A DNA stretch of 64,000 nt. Origin: Thalassotalea fonticola (lineage in GTDB: Bacteria; Pseudomonadota; Gammaproteobacteria; Enterobacterales; Alteromonadaceae). Within the stretch, counting starts at the first letter, position 1. Every line of letters starts with the position of its first letter. Both the position numbers and the translations under genes were made by a program. The stretch lies in NCBI RefSeq assembly GCF_032911225.1, contig NZ_CP136600.1, forward strand, positions 1,488,001-1,552,000, given 5' to 3'. Shown piece after piece: positions 18,956 through 27,909 of this stretch. The notes under the pieces are model-generated. The model did no database searches, was not told where the DNA came from, and saw only the letters and a list, made by a program, of their open reading frames with translations.

Positions 18956-19837
18956 CTAGTTTAACTGATGCTCTCGTTGCATGCGCTCGACAAACACTTT
19001 TGCAAACAATGGCGCCGAATTTTCATCCATATTAAAATACAATGACGGCTCAATAAGTTCAGCTTCCATCATGGCAAACTCATTGCCATGTCTAACAAAA
19101 TCAACTCTAGCGTACATTGGTGTGCTTGATAATTGCTTAATCGCATGGTCAGCTTGAGCTTTTAACTTAGCTTCAGGCTCTACAAGCTGTAAACGACTGC
19201 CAAACTCTTCCTGTACTCTAAAATCATTTTCTTTTGGTGTTTTAAGTATGCTATGGCTATATATGCCGTCGAAATAAAAACATGAAAACTCACCTTCATT
19301 GATCACACTTTCCATAAACGGTTGTGCCATAAAATCACGCTCAGAAAAAGCTAGCTCAAGCTGTTCTTTATGGGCAGACACATTCGCTTTAGTTAACCAA
19401 AAAGTATTATCAGCATTGGCGCTGACACAAGGTTTTATTACAATTTGCTCGGTATTGAATTTTGTAAAGTAACTAGCAACGTTTTTAAAGTTAAATGACT
19501 CTTGCCAAATAGTAGGCACAATAGTCACTTGCTTTTGCTGTAATTCTTGCAGGTATTTTTTATTAATGTTCCAACGTACAATCTCAATATTATTTTCTAA
19601 AATTGCCGTTGACGATTCTATATCGCTAAGGACTTGTAAAAAACGAGCCGCATCTTCTTGATAATCCCAAGGAGTTCTGATCAATACCACATCAAAATCA
19701 TCCCAGTTAACATTTTCTTTTTTCCAAGACACTAACTGAGTTTTCCAGCCCAAATCATGCAATGGTTGCTCAAATAAATGATCATAAGCTTCAAAGTCGT
19801 CTAAACAATCCATAGTTAAAATAGCGCAATGTTTCAA
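18956..19837 (-). CDS. ATP-grasp domain protein, RimK/GshB-like
   Basis: I choose the TTG at 19835-19837 (MKHCAILTMDC, 293 aa) because GGAG lies six bases before it; the ATG upstream would put this ribosome-binding site inside the gene. An N-terminal pre-ATP-grasp domain carries LIRTPWDY (~45), then the ATP-grasp core with IVIKPCVSANADNTF (~130), GEFSCFYFDG and YARVDFVRHGNEFAMMEAELIEPSLYF (~240), which contains the Mg-binding acidic residues. It resembles GshB-like ligases of the cycloserine DcsG type. Substrate unknown. Confidence 0.75.
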   Translation of the reverse strand: MKHCAILTMDCLDDFEAYDHLFEQPLHDLGWKTQLVSWKKENVNWDDFDVVLIRTPWDYQEDAARFLQVLSDIESSTAILENNIEIVRWNINKKYLQELQQKQVTIVPTIWQESFNFKNVASYFTKFNTEQIVIKPCVSANADNTFWLTKANVSAHKEQLELAFSERDFMAQPFMESVINEGEFSCFYFDGIYSHSILKTPKENDFRVQEEFGSRLQLVEPEAKLKAQADHAIKQLSSTPMYARVDFVRHGNEFAMMEAELIEPSLYFNMDENSAPLFAKVFVERMQREHQLN

Positions 19838-20044
19838 AACTAGCTCCGATGTAATACCCAATTGGGCTCAGTAATTTTATTTAGGAGGAGTTTACAAGAA
19901 TTTTAACCTAACTTCCTGCTTAAACTTGACGTAACACCATAAAAAACTTTAAATTAAACAATACCCTTACCATTTAGAGTACGGGACTGAAACCAACATC
20001 TTGAATGATAATGGATATATTTAATTAAATAGCAGATAAAAACT

Positions 20045-20407
20045 ATGACAATAAAAAAATTGCTTCTTGCCCTTAGCTTAAGTTTTGGATTGATCACAAC
20101 AGCAGTAATTGCAAAAGAAAGTAAGGAAGCACAAACGATAAGTATCGCGATCCCTATGGTGACTGATGCACAAGTTTTTTCTCAATTTAATGATAAATAT
20201 CCGGCGATGGTAAATTACTTCACCAAAGACTCATTTAGTGAAATTACCAGTTTTTATAGCGAACAATTCGGATCACCTATTTCAGAACAAACGGTGTATG
20301 GTCGTTTAGAACTTAAATTTGATCATATGCAACAAAACATAAGAGTTATTGTTGCTAAACAAAAGAATCATCGCGAAGTAGATGTGATTGTTGAAGAAAA
20401 AAAGTAA
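20045..20407 (+). CDS. Small secreted protein of unknown function
   Basis: Protein of 120 aa with a clear signal peptide (MTIKKLLLALSLSFGL, cleavage after VIAKES or nearby). The mature ~95 residues are mixed alpha/beta with no motif I recognise (SEITSFYSEQFGSPISEQTVYGRLE; IRVIVAKQKNHREVDVIVEEKK). No cysteine. Probably periplasmic. The gene is solitary. I do not recognise a family. Confidence 0.7.
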   Translation: MTIKKLLLALSLSFGLITTAVIAKESKEAQTISIAIPMVTDAQVFSQFNDKYPAMVNYFTKDSFSEITSFYSEQFGSPISEQTVYGRLELKFDHMQQNIRVIVAKQKNHREVDVIVEEKK

Positions 20408-20643
20408 CGGCCTGAGGAAAAAGAATAACGCCATCAAAATCAAACTCCTCATACTGTAAATGCTAACTACAGTTTAACGGGTTTAAACTTTAACTTATCC
20501 TTAATTATTTAGAATCTACATTGAAAAATGAAGGTTATTTATATGTAACAAATACTGTTAATTTTTGTTACATATTGGGAGCATTGCAATTATTTTTTAT
20601 GTGTTAACTTAGTATAGTTTATCAATTCATAAAGGAATAAGTG

Positions 20644-21327
20644 ATGAATCACTTACAAAAAATAGGTGGAGTAGCTGCACTTTCAGAGGCCATTATTTAT
20701 GTAGCGGCTTTTGTTTTTTTTGGCGCAGTTTGGGATTTTCCTGTAAATGCTGATGCGATGCAAAAGTTTGCCTTTCTAGCGGATAATCAAATCATCTTAT
20801 CTATCGTCAACTTGACTATGTATGTGGTGTTTGGCATTTTTTTAGCGATATTAGTTCTCGCGCTTTATGAACGCTATAAAAACAGTGCCCCAGTTCTATC
20901 ACAGATTGCTTCTATATTCGGCATAATCTGGGTTGGACTAGTCATCGCCAGTGGAATGATAGCAAATATAGGGTTAGCAGCTGTTATTGAACTCTCAATT
21001 AAGGATCCTGAACAAGCCTCAACTGTATGGTTAGCAATTAACTCAGTAGTTGAAGGCTTAGGTGGAGGAAACGAAGTTGTTGGAGGGCTTTGGGTCTTAT
21101 TGTTAAGTATTGCAGCTTTAAAAGCTAATGAGTTTCCAAAGATACTTAACTACATTGGTATATTAATTGGCTTTACTGGTATTCTAACCATTTATCCTTC
21201 TGACACACTCACAGAAATTTTTGGTTTAGGGCAAATTGTATGGTTCTCTTGGCTGGGGATAATAATGTTAGTAAAACCATCAAAACTTCCCCCCTCAAAC
21301 AAGAGTGTACTATCGAAAGCCGTTTAG
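20644..21327 (+). CDS. DUF4386-type membrane protein
   Basis: Inner-membrane protein with six hydrophobic segments (about 10-28, 45-70, 85-105, 140-155, 165-180 and 195-215). The opening HLQKIGGVAALSEAIIYV and the overall layout fit the DUF4386 family. The ATG at 20644 is preferred over the GTG at 20641 because AAGGA then sits seven bases away. No catalytic motif. Function unknown; solitary gene ending before a convergent hairpin. Confidence 0.65.
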   Translation: MNHLQKIGGVAALSEAIIYVAAFVFFGAVWDFPVNADAMQKFAFLADNQIILSIVNLTMYVVFGIFLAILVLALYERYKNSAPVLSQIASIFGIIWVGLVIASGMIANIGLAAVIELSIKDPEQASTVWLAINSVVEGLGGGNEVVGGLWVLLLSIAALKANEFPKILNYIGILIGFTGILTIYPSDTLTEIFGLGQIVWFSWLGIIMLVKPSKLPPSNKSVLSKAV

Positions 21328-21349
21328 TTTAGCGCAAAGATAAGACACA

Positions 21350-21376
21350 GGCATCAACGCGTTCTTTCTTGATGCC
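21350..21376. terminator. Bidirectional hairpin between convergent genes
   Basis: GGCATCAA and TTGATGCC form an 8-bp stem between the DUF4386 gene and the minus-strand SnoaL-like gene. Confidence 0.55.
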
Positions 21377-21407
21377 CTGCTTTAATGCCTTTCTGGTTGC
21401 TCGTAAC

Positions 21408-21824
21408 TTACGCCCAGCCCAACTGTTGAAGACTGATGGTGTCGTTCCAAATTTTTGTCATATGCCGAATAAGATCACCTTCGAACTGTATGGCATATAC
21501 ATAATCCGCTTCGATAGTTTTACCTGTAGGCTCACCTGGACCACCTGGCCCGGTTTGCGTACCATGAAATACAGCATAGGCAGCGACACATTCACGTGCT
21601 TCATCTTCAGCGAAAAAACGCAAATTATAACGGCCATCTGGGATCGGGGTGAAAAGGTTCTTCATCCATTCGGTATAACCTTCAAGGCTTTCTATATCTG
21701 CGAGGGCTGTTGTTTGCGCTGAAAAAGTCGCACCTTGATGGCAGTAAGTTTTGCAAACATCCCAGCCCTTGCCTGTTTCACATGCTTCAAAAAACTGCTT
21801 GGCTTGCTCTAGATTATTACTCAT
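21408..21824 (-). CDS. SnoaL-like / NTF2-fold protein
   Basis: 138-aa cytoplasmic protein with the cone-shaped NTF2/SnoaL fold signature: an N-terminal helix EQAKQFFEACETGKGW, then YCHQGATFSAQ, and a C-terminal sheet KTIEADYVYAIQFEGDLIRHMTKIWND. Members act as ester cyclases, hydratases or small-molecule binding proteins; the reaction here is unknown. Local base use looks somewhat more GC-rich (CCTGGACCACCTGGCCCGG region) than neighbours, which could reflect transfer. The start has GGAGAGCC just upstream. Confidence 0.72.
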   Translation of the reverse strand: MSNNLEQAKQFFEACETGKGWDVCKTYCHQGATFSAQTTALADIESLEGYTEWMKNLFTPIPDGRYNLRFFAEDEARECVAAYAVFHGTQTGPGGPGEPTGKTIEADYVYAIQFEGDLIRHMTKIWNDTISLQQLGWA

Positions 21825-21972
21825 ATTCGGCTCTCCGTTTAACAGATAATTGATATGAATTTTAGTCTATAAATTAAAAAGCACCAGATTATACAAATAA
21901 CCTAGTGCTTTGAGTTCATTACACATCAACCAATTGGCTGATTTTGACAACTGTTTTATAAATTAAATATTG

Positions 21973-23823
21973 CTATTTTTTTAGAGTCTCATCAACAGTA
22001 CCTTGCGCTAACGGATGATAACCAGGACGAGCCTTAGCATAAACCGCTTTCACCCAATTTAACCCTGCATCAGATTCAGCAAGCTTTTTATATAGTGGCA
22101 CGATGAGTTTACGACGACCAATATTTATTAAGTATTGCTCTAATTGTGGCTTAACTACGTCATAACCAGAATGTAATGCTAATAAATACCAAGCGTGGGC
22201 AATTTCGGCATTAGAACTGTTAGTTAAGTTAAATTCATTATCTAGTTCAACCATTTTGGCATTGGCTAAATCGCGTGGTAAGCCATTAACAAAATATAGC
22301 CATTCATGTACAGTCCAGTTTACCGTTGGTAAATCGGTTAATGACTTATCACCATTAAGCCAAGCTGCAGCAAGTGAAGTTACATTGGTGAAGGCATCAG
22401 ACTTAGGAGCAGGAACAGTCAAAGGTAACCCTTTACCAAATACCCATTCCTGTACTTCTTCAGAACTTACAATTCCAGGATATTTACTGATTAAATTGGC
22501 GTCTAAATAGGCTAAAAAGTCTTTGGTGCCGATACTTTGAAAGCTGAAGTTATTAAAATACGACAATACGAATGGATCAAAACGTTCACGGCCAAAACGC
22601 TGTTCCAAGAACATTAGAAATAATTGTCCTTTTACATACGGAACGTCACTAAAAGCAGCATCCGGATCTCGACCTTGTAGATCTAGATATAATATTGAAT
22701 CGTTTTCAGGTAAATCGGCAATATCAGTATGTAAATCAGCAACACCTAATACTTGTTCCATAACCGCACGGTCTTTACCAAATACAACTTCCATTATGCG
22801 GTTTTCAACATAAGAGGTAAAACCTTCGTTCAACCACAAATCGCGCCAGCTTTCATTGGTTACCAGATTACCTGACCAAGAATGTGCTAACTCGTGCGCA
22901 ATAAGGCTGACTAAACTTTTATCACCGGCAACAACGGTCGGTGTGATAAATGATAAGCGAGGGTTTTCCATACCACCAAAAGGAAAGCTTGGTGGTAACA
23001 TTAACAAGTCGTAACGGCCCCAACGGTATGAACCGTACAACGCTTCCGAAGCCGTTATCATAGCTTGTGTATCACTAAATTCTTGTGCAGACGCTTCTAG
23101 AATATATGATTCAGCGTAAACACCGGTTTGCTTGCTCATTGCTTTAAATTCTAAATCACCTACCCCAATAGCGATTAAATACGGCGGAATAGCTTGTGGC
23201 ATTTCAAAAAAGTAATCGCCATCTTTTTTAGTAGTCGGCTCATTATTAGCACTCATTACCGCTAGTAAATCTGAACTGGTACGAATACGCGCAGTATAGG
23301 TTAAACGTACGGCAGGCGTGTCTTGAATAGGGATCCAACTACGAGCATGAATCGCTTGGTTTTGACTAAACATAAATGGATGTTTTTTACCGGCGGTTTG
23401 CTCTGGAGTAAGCCATTGTAGTCCTGATGCAACGCTCGTTGATTGATAATACACACGTAATTTATCTGCTTGAAAATTTGGTGTTATGCTTAGTTTTGAC
23501 CCCATAACATCATCGCGCTTAGCAAGGGTAAAGTCAGTAACGAGCCAATTATTATCTGCATTTTTAGCAAGTACTTTAAATACCTTTAAATCGCGAGTAT
23601 CTAAATAAATTTCAGTGGCATTTTTGTCTGACCATTTAAGCGAGATATCGACAAAACCTTTTAACGCTTTTTCGTCAAAGTCTACCGTTAAATCTAGATA
23701 TACATGATTGATTCTAACTTGATCATAATTGGCATAGGTTAGGTCATCATTTACTGCAGAATTCGCGCTAACGCTACAAAGCAATAATAATGAGACTACC
23801 ATTTGGCCTATTCTTTTAAACAT
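21973..23823 (-). CDS. M1-family metalloaminopeptidase (LTA4 hydrolase/aminopeptidase B type)
   Basis: Zinc aminopeptidase with an N-terminal signal peptide ([22 protein letters not shown]; start at ATG 23821-23823, 616 aa). The exopeptidase motif is FGGMENPRL. The zinc site is HELAHSW (~310) followed 18 residues later by NEGFTSYVE. The catalytic Tyr region is [12 protein letters not shown]. The C-terminal armadillo-like region matches leukotriene-A4-hydrolase C domains. Located in the periplasm or outside the cell, releasing N-terminal residues from peptides. Alone in its operon. Confidence 0.92.
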   Translation of the reverse strand: MFKRIGQMVVSLLLLCSVSANSAVNDDLTYANYDQVRINHVYLDLTVDFDEKALKGFVDISLKWSDKNATEIYLDTRDLKVFKVLAKNADNNWLVTDFTLAKRDDVMGSKLSITPNFQADKLRVYYQSTSVASGLQWLTPEQTAGKKHPFMFSQNQAIHARSWIPIQDTPAVRLTYTARIRTSSDLLAVMSANNEPTTKKDGDYFFEMPQAIPPYLIAIGVGDLEFKAMSKQTGVYAESYILEASAQEFSDTQAMITASEALYGSYRWGRYDLLMLPPSFPFGGMENPRLSFITPTVVAGDKSLVSLIAHELAHSWSGNLVTNESWRDLWLNEGFTSYVENRIMEVVFGKDRAVMEQVLGVADLHTDIADLPENDSILYLDLQGRDPDAAFSDVPYVKGQLFLMFLEQRFGRERFDPFVLSYFNNFSFQSIGTKDFLAYLDANLISKYPGIVSSEEVQEWVFGKGLPLTVPAPKSDAFTNVTSLAAAWLNGDKSLTDLPTVNWTVHEWLYFVNGLPRDLANAKMVELDNEFNLTNSSNAEIAHAWYLLALHSGYDVVKPQLEQYLINIGRRKLIVPLYKKLAESDAGLNWVKAVYAKARPGYHPLAQGTVDETLKK

Positions 23824-24078
23824 TTGATTCTCTTTATAATAATTCAATTTTAGAGTGAAAATTTTATCAGCCCATTGTGCAATGGGCAGTTAGTGGATTA
23901 GTGTACCGAGCAAAAAATATTTAACAAGCTTATTATTTTTAATATGTGAGGATAATAGCATTGGTATCAGACTATAACCGTTACTATTCAAGATGCATGT
24001 TTCAGAGAACTTTGAATGGCAACGGGTATAAATATCTGCGATAATCGCACCATAACAATATGCTTAAAAAAGACAAAC

Positions 24079-24744
24079 ATGGCTGAAGAAAAAAAATCCT
24101 TATTTGCACAACGTTTTCGGGGTTATTTCCCGGTAGTTATTGATGTAGAAACCGCAGGCTTTAATGCTAAAACCGATGCGTTATTAGAACTAGCGGCAAG
24201 TATATTGCATATGGATGAGATCACCGGTTTGTTATCTATTAAAGAAACTTTTTGCTTTAATATTGAACCGTTTGAAGGTGCTAACCTTGAACCAGCGGCT
24301 TTAGAGTTTACTGGCATAGACCCAACCAACCCATTACGAGGGGCGGTAAGCGAAGACGAAGCAATGAAGGATATGTTCAAAAAGATCCGCAAGGCAATGA
24401 AAGCCTACGGTTGTCAAAGAGCGATAATGGTTGCCCATAATGCCGCTTTCGATTTAGGCTTTGTTAACGCTGCAACCGAACGTTGCAATATTAAACGCAG
24501 CCCATTCCACCCATTTGTAAGCTTTGACACTGCAACTTTATCAGGCCTTGCCTTAGGGCAAACTGTGCTGGCAAAAGCTTGCGCCAGTGCCAATATTGAT
24601 TTTAATAACAGCGAAGCTCACTCCGCACTATACGACACTGAAAAAACAGCTGAATTATTTTGCTACATTGTGAATAAATGGCAACAATTAGGTGGCTGGC
24701 CTTTAGCTATTGAAGATCCTGAAGAAAAACAACCAGAATCTTAA
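24079..24744 (+). CDS. rnt: RNase T
   Basis: DEDDh-family 3'-5' exoribonuclease that matures tRNA CCA ends and other stable RNAs. Exo I is [13 protein letters not shown] (~18), Exo [14 protein letters not shown] (~115) and Exo [18 protein letters not shown] (~180) with the catalytic His. I use ATG 24079 ([15 protein letters not shown], 221 aa), close to the E. coli length; the frame extends 21 codons upstream without similarity. Confidence 0.93.
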   Translation: MAEEKKSLFAQRFRGYFPVVIDVETAGFNAKTDALLELAASILHMDEITGLLSIKETFCFNIEPFEGANLEPAALEFTGIDPTNPLRGAVSEDEAMKDMFKKIRKAMKAYGCQRAIMVAHNAAFDLGFVNAATERCNIKRSPFHPFVSFDTATLSGLALGQTVLAKACASANIDFNNSEAHSALYDTEKTAELFCYIVNKWQQLGGWPLAIEDPEEKQPES

Positions 24745-24766
24745 TAAAGTACTAACAAAGCTGATA

Positions 24767-25162
24767 TCAACGTAATCTTTGTTTATCACCAAACTTGAGT
24801 GGATTAGCTCGTCGTGATTGTCGACGCAAAATAATATTTTTAAAGGCAATTAAACTCATTAACAATGCAGCAGCTAATGCAATGGGTTGTGGATAGTATT
24901 TTAAAATTACGATAGATGCAGCTAAAAATACGAATGGATAATATTCATAAACAACTTGTGGCAAGCGAATACGATTAACCGTTTTTCTTATACGAGTTTG
25001 TCGACGGTAATCAGAACGTTTAACCCATACCTGTGCCGAAACAATATAAAGTAATGTCGCTGATATATTCGTGGCTAACATGTCGTAGTTAAAAAACAAA
25101 TATAGACCCGAAAAAAAGTATATAAAAGGGAGTTTTTCGTATAGCGGTTTGCTTAATTTCAT
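24767..25162 (-). CDS. Small inner-membrane protein, unknown
   Basis: 131 aa from the ATG at 25160-25162 (MKLSKPLYEKLPFIYF). Hydrophobic segments at ~11-45 and ~75-105 suggest three to four membrane passes, separated by a strongly basic loop (VKRSDYRRQTRIRKTVNRIR) and followed by a basic tail, so the loops lie in the cytoplasm by the positive-inside rule. No family recognised. It is convergent with rnt. Confidence 0.62.
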   Translation of the reverse strand: MKLSKPLYEKLPFIYFFSGLYLFFNYDMLATNISATLLYIVSAQVWVKRSDYRRQTRIRKTVNRIRLPQVVYEYYPFVFLAASIVILKYYPQPIALAAALLMSLIAFKNIILRRQSRRANPLKFGDKQRLR

Positions 25163-25282
25163 AAATCTCAATCCGTGATTTCTTTGTTATTAGTTCCAAT
25201 CCCCTTGTCTTTGCCAAGAGAACATTAACGGATTTATTATCATCTTATTTTTAGTGTAGTGCAAATTTTAAAATTTACTCAT

Positions 25283-25311
25283 AAAAAAAGCTGCAATTAA
25301 GCAGCTTTTTT
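25283..25311 (-). terminator. Intrinsic terminator after peroxiredoxin gene
   Basis: AAAAGCTGC, a 6-nt loop and GCAGCTTTT with T-runs on both strands, 23 bp beyond the peroxiredoxin stop. Confidence 0.85.
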
Positions 25312-25333
25312 AACAAATAAATTTTTATATCAT

Positions 25334-25939
25334 TTATAAGTTGTCTGCGTTATCCGCTAGGTAAGAAGCAACACCTTCAGTAGACGCTGTCATACCTTTG
25401 TCACCTTTGTTCCAACCTGCAGGACATACTTCACCATGATCTTGGTGGAATTGTAATGCATCGATCATACGCAACATTTCATCTACGTTACGACCTAAAG
25501 GCAGATCGTTAACAACTTGATGGCGAACATTGCCTTCTTCATCAATTAAAAATGAACCACGGAACGCAACGCCAGCACCAGGATGTTCTACATCGTATGC
25601 TTTACAAATTTCGTGTTTAACGTCAGCAACTAATGCATATTGAACTTGACCAATACCGCCATCATTTACTGGCGTGTTACGCCAAGCATTATGAGTAAAT
25701 TGAGAGTCGATTGAAACGCCAATAACTTCAACACCACGGCTTTTAAAATCATCCATACGGTGATCAAAAGCAATAAGCTCTGATGGACATACGAAGGTAA
25801 AATCTAATGGGTAGAAAAATACTACTGCTTTTTTACCTTTAATTGCTGCACTTAAGTTAAAGTTATCAACAATTTCACCGCTACCTAGTACGGCAGCTGC
25901 TGTAAAGTCTGGTGCAGGGCGACCAACTAATACACTCAT
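25334..25939 (-). CDS. Typical 2-Cys peroxiredoxin (AhpC/TSA, Prx1 type)
   Basis: Thiol peroxidase that reduces H2O2 and organic peroxides. The peroxidatic Cys is in DFTFVCPSELIAF (~52) and the resolving Cys in GEVCPAGWNKG (~170). The start ATG 25937-25939 (MSVLVGRPAPDFTA, 201 aa) is fixed by GGAG ten bases upstream. The Tsa/Prx1 type normally uses thioredoxin as donor; no ahpF is adjacent. The next gene upstream, grxD, is on the same strand with its own spacing, so a shared redox theme but no proven operon. Confidence 0.92.
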   Translation of the reverse strand: MSVLVGRPAPDFTAAAVLGSGEIVDNFNLSAAIKGKKAVVFFYPLDFTFVCPSELIAFDHRMDDFKSRGVEVIGVSIDSQFTHNAWRNTPVNDGGIGQVQYALVADVKHEICKAYDVEHPGAGVAFRGSFLIDEEGNVRHQVVNDLPLGRNVDEMLRMIDALQFHQDHGEVCPAGWNKGDKGMTASTEGVASYLADNADNL

Positions 25940-26033
25940 GGTTTTCTCCATTTATTATTTATAGTAAATATACACTTAGGGTTGAAATAAATATGGCTCT
26001 ATTTTTCTCAAATACAAGTGTAATAGTAAATTT

Positions 26034-26366
26034 TTATTCTGCTGCAGGATATTTTTCAGCAGTTTCTTTGATCAGAGTTTGTAATTCGCCTTGTTGAAAC
26101 ATTTCAATGATAATGTCACAACCGCCAACCAACTCACCATCTATCCATAATTGTGGAAATGTAGGCCAATTGGCAAACTTAGGTAACTCCGCACGAATAT
26201 CAGGGTTTTGTAAAATATCTACAAACGCAAACTTCTCACCACAAGACATTAATGCCTGTGAAGCTTGAGACGAAAAACCACAACTTGGTAACTTAGGAGA
26301 GCCTTTCATAAATAAAAGGATAGGGTTTTCTGAAATTTGCTGTTTAATTTTGTCAATAGTTTCCAT
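26034..26366 (-). CDS. grxD: Grx4-type monothiol glutaredoxin
   Basis: Fe-S cluster carrier. The CGFS active site is in PKLPSCGFSSQ (~30), with the GSH-binding WPTFPQLWIDGELVGGCDI (~70-88). The start ATG 26364-26366 (METIDKIKQQI, 110 aa) has GAGG five bases upstream; the longer frame to 26462 runs into the MITE-like repeat and is not credible. Confidence 0.95.
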   Translation of the reverse strand: METIDKIKQQISENPILLFMKGSPKLPSCGFSSQASQALMSCGEKFAFVDILQNPDIRAELPKFANWPTFPQLWIDGELVGGCDIIIEMFQQGELQTLIKETAEKYPAAE

Positions 26367-26434
26367 AGGTACCTCTACATGCAATGGCTTGCAAAAATGC
26401 TTAAAATAATATCCGACCAGTTTACTTGGTTTTA

Positions 26435-26699
26435 ATACCAAGTTCATCAAATAATTTACCATTTAGCGAGAATTAAAAGGTTTATATACAAGTTATTGGT
26501 TGCAGGGAATAGTTTACCTATTGTCAAAATCAATAATGCAGTAGAGAAGACTTTTAAACTCGCCCTTCGGGAACTTGAAATAGCCGAGATAACAGCGCCA
26601 AATTTCTTTAATATAGAATAACTATAGAAAATAAATTTGGCTTGCTCTCCCAGCTATTACAAAGTTCTAAATTGGCCAATTATTTAATGAAATTGGTAT
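26435..26699. repeat. MITE-like element, copy B (265 bp)
   Basis: Begins ATACCAAGTTCATCAAATAA and ends, read on the other strand, ATACCAATTTCATTAAATAA, giving imperfect terminal inverted repeats. The interior is colinear with copy A (9426-9691), sharing CATTTAGCGA near the left end, GTCAAAATCAATAA, CGCCCTTCGGGA and AGAATAACTATA. The left end lies only 69 bp upstream of the grxD start, so the element may contribute to that promoter. Confidence 0.8.
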
Positions 26700-26806
26700 A
26701 CTAGTTAAGAACAATAGATTTGTAGAGCATTTATATATTTTTTTAATCTTTCTGATAATTATAAGCCAATTCATCCCTGAAGTTACAAATCTATTGCCAT
26801 GACATA

Positions 26807-26865
26807 CATGGATTGTGTTTATGCCGTGATCGCATGGATTGTGTTTATGCCGTGATCGCATGGAT
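26807..26865. repeat. 26-bp tandem repeat, 2.3 units
   Basis: The unit starting CATGGATTGTGTTTATGCCG occurs at 26807-26832 and 26833-26858, then CATGGAT again. The second unit and what follows (ATGAAAGAG, then ATTCCTTC and CCTGAAGTAA to ~26910) match the reverse complement of 30428-30510. Confidence 0.75.
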
Positions 26866-26910
26866 ATGAAAGAGTGATCTTTGGCGATTAACATTCCTTC
26901 TCCCTGAAGT

Positions 26911-26944
26911 AAAAAAAGAGCATGACTGAAATGTCATGCTCTTT
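26911..26944 (-). terminator. Intrinsic terminator after fadR
   Basis: On the minus strand AAAGAGCATGAC, a 6-nt loop, GTCATGCTCTTT and a T-run, 30 bp beyond the fadR stop. Confidence 0.88.
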
Positions 26945-26973
26945 AATTAGTTCGAATACAGATTATTTCTCAG

Positions 26974-27684
26974 TTATTGAACAAGTTCTTTTAAAACATC
27001 TTCTTTTAATTCAGACCAAACTTTCGCAGAAGCTAAGCCATATTCTCGAACAGCCATAAGCGATTCATTAAATTTACCTTGTTCAGCTAAGCTAATTAAT
27101 GTGTGATAAAACTCAACAGTTAATGCTCGCGCTTCGTCATTCGCAAAATACATTCCACCAAGGCGTGAGTATAGGTTTTTAAAGCCATTTAACACTAACA
27201 CGTAAATTGGATTACTTGAGGCAAGCGCTAAGTCATGGTGTAGTTGATAGTCATTTTCGGCAAACTCTTCAACATCAGTACTCGTTTCTATGCAGTTGCT
27301 AACTAACTCAATTACTTTTTCAGGATTAGATTTAAGTGCTGCTCGAATATAAATCGCACTAACGTTTGTACGAGCAGATAATAAGTTTTCTACTAAATCA
27401 GGAACGCCAGCTTGGTCTAGCTCGGCAAGTTTACTGAGGATATTTAAACCGCAAGTTTCCCAAAAGTTATTTACTTTTGTTGGCTTACCGTGCTGAATTG
27501 TTAGCCACCCATCACGAGATAAACGTTGTAAAACTTCTCGTAAGGTTGTTCTGGTTACACCGATTAATTCTGAAAGTTCTCTTTCTGCGGGTAAGATTGA
27601 TCCGGGAGGAAATCCACCATTCCAGATAGACTCTACTATATATTGTTCAGCAAACCCTGCTGGACTTTGCGCTTTTATTATCAT
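26974..27684 (-). CDS. fadR: FadR, fatty-acid metabolism regulator
   Basis: GntR-family acyl-CoA-responsive repressor/activator of fatty-acid degradation and synthesis genes. The N-terminal winged helix includes [49 protein letters not shown] (~30-75). The C-terminal helical acyl-CoA domain retains [11 protein letters not shown]. The 236 aa equal the Vibrio/E. coli protein. Divergent from nhaB, as in Vibrio (fadR-nhaB-dsbB). A candidate FadR operator lies in the shared promoter region. Confidence 0.94.
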   Translation of the reverse strand: MIIKAQSPAGFAEQYIVESIWNGGFPPGSILPAERELSELIGVTRTTLREVLQRLSRDGWLTIQHGKPTKVNNFWETCGLNILSKLAELDQAGVPDLVENLLSARTNVSAIYIRAALKSNPEKVIELVSNCIETSTDVEEFAENDYQLHHDLALASSNPIYVLVLNGFKNLYSRLGGMYFANDEARALTVEFYHTLISLAEQGKFNESLMAVREYGLASAKVWSELKEDVLKELVQ

Positions 27685-27739
27685 TATTATCCTAAAAATA
27701 TGACTGAGGCGTCATAAATGCGAGCTCTCTGTTAATATA

Positions 27740-27756
27740 AACTGATTGTACCAGAT
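27740..27756. promoter_or_regulatory. Candidate FadR operator between fadR and nhaB
   Basis: AACTGATTGTACCAGAT resembles the known FadR consensus AACTGGTCNGACCAGTT: the CTGxT-NNN-ACCAG frame is kept with one change in the left half. It lies 56 bp upstream of fadR, compatible with autoregulation. A second palindrome, TATGACTGAGGCGTCATA, is at 27699-27716 even closer to fadR; its binder is unknown. Confidence 0.45.
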
Positions 27757-27909
27757 TCTGTCAAGCTTATTTATCGCTTTATTGTTGATATTAGACAATA
27801 TCATTATTAAATTTCGACAAAATGACTATTTACCCGGTTATATTAAAAGCTTAATATAGTGCCAGTCAAAATTTCATAATAATATATTAACAATTTCTAA
27901 GGGCATTTC

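Noticed and set aside
21369..21722. Plus-strand 117-codon frame opposite the SnoaL-like gene
   Set aside because: The minus-strand product has a recognisable fold and a ribosome-binding site; the plus-strand peptide has neither.
26367..26462. Upstream extension of the grxD frame
   Set aside because: It runs into the MITE-like element and lacks a ribosome-binding site; the internal ATG has one.
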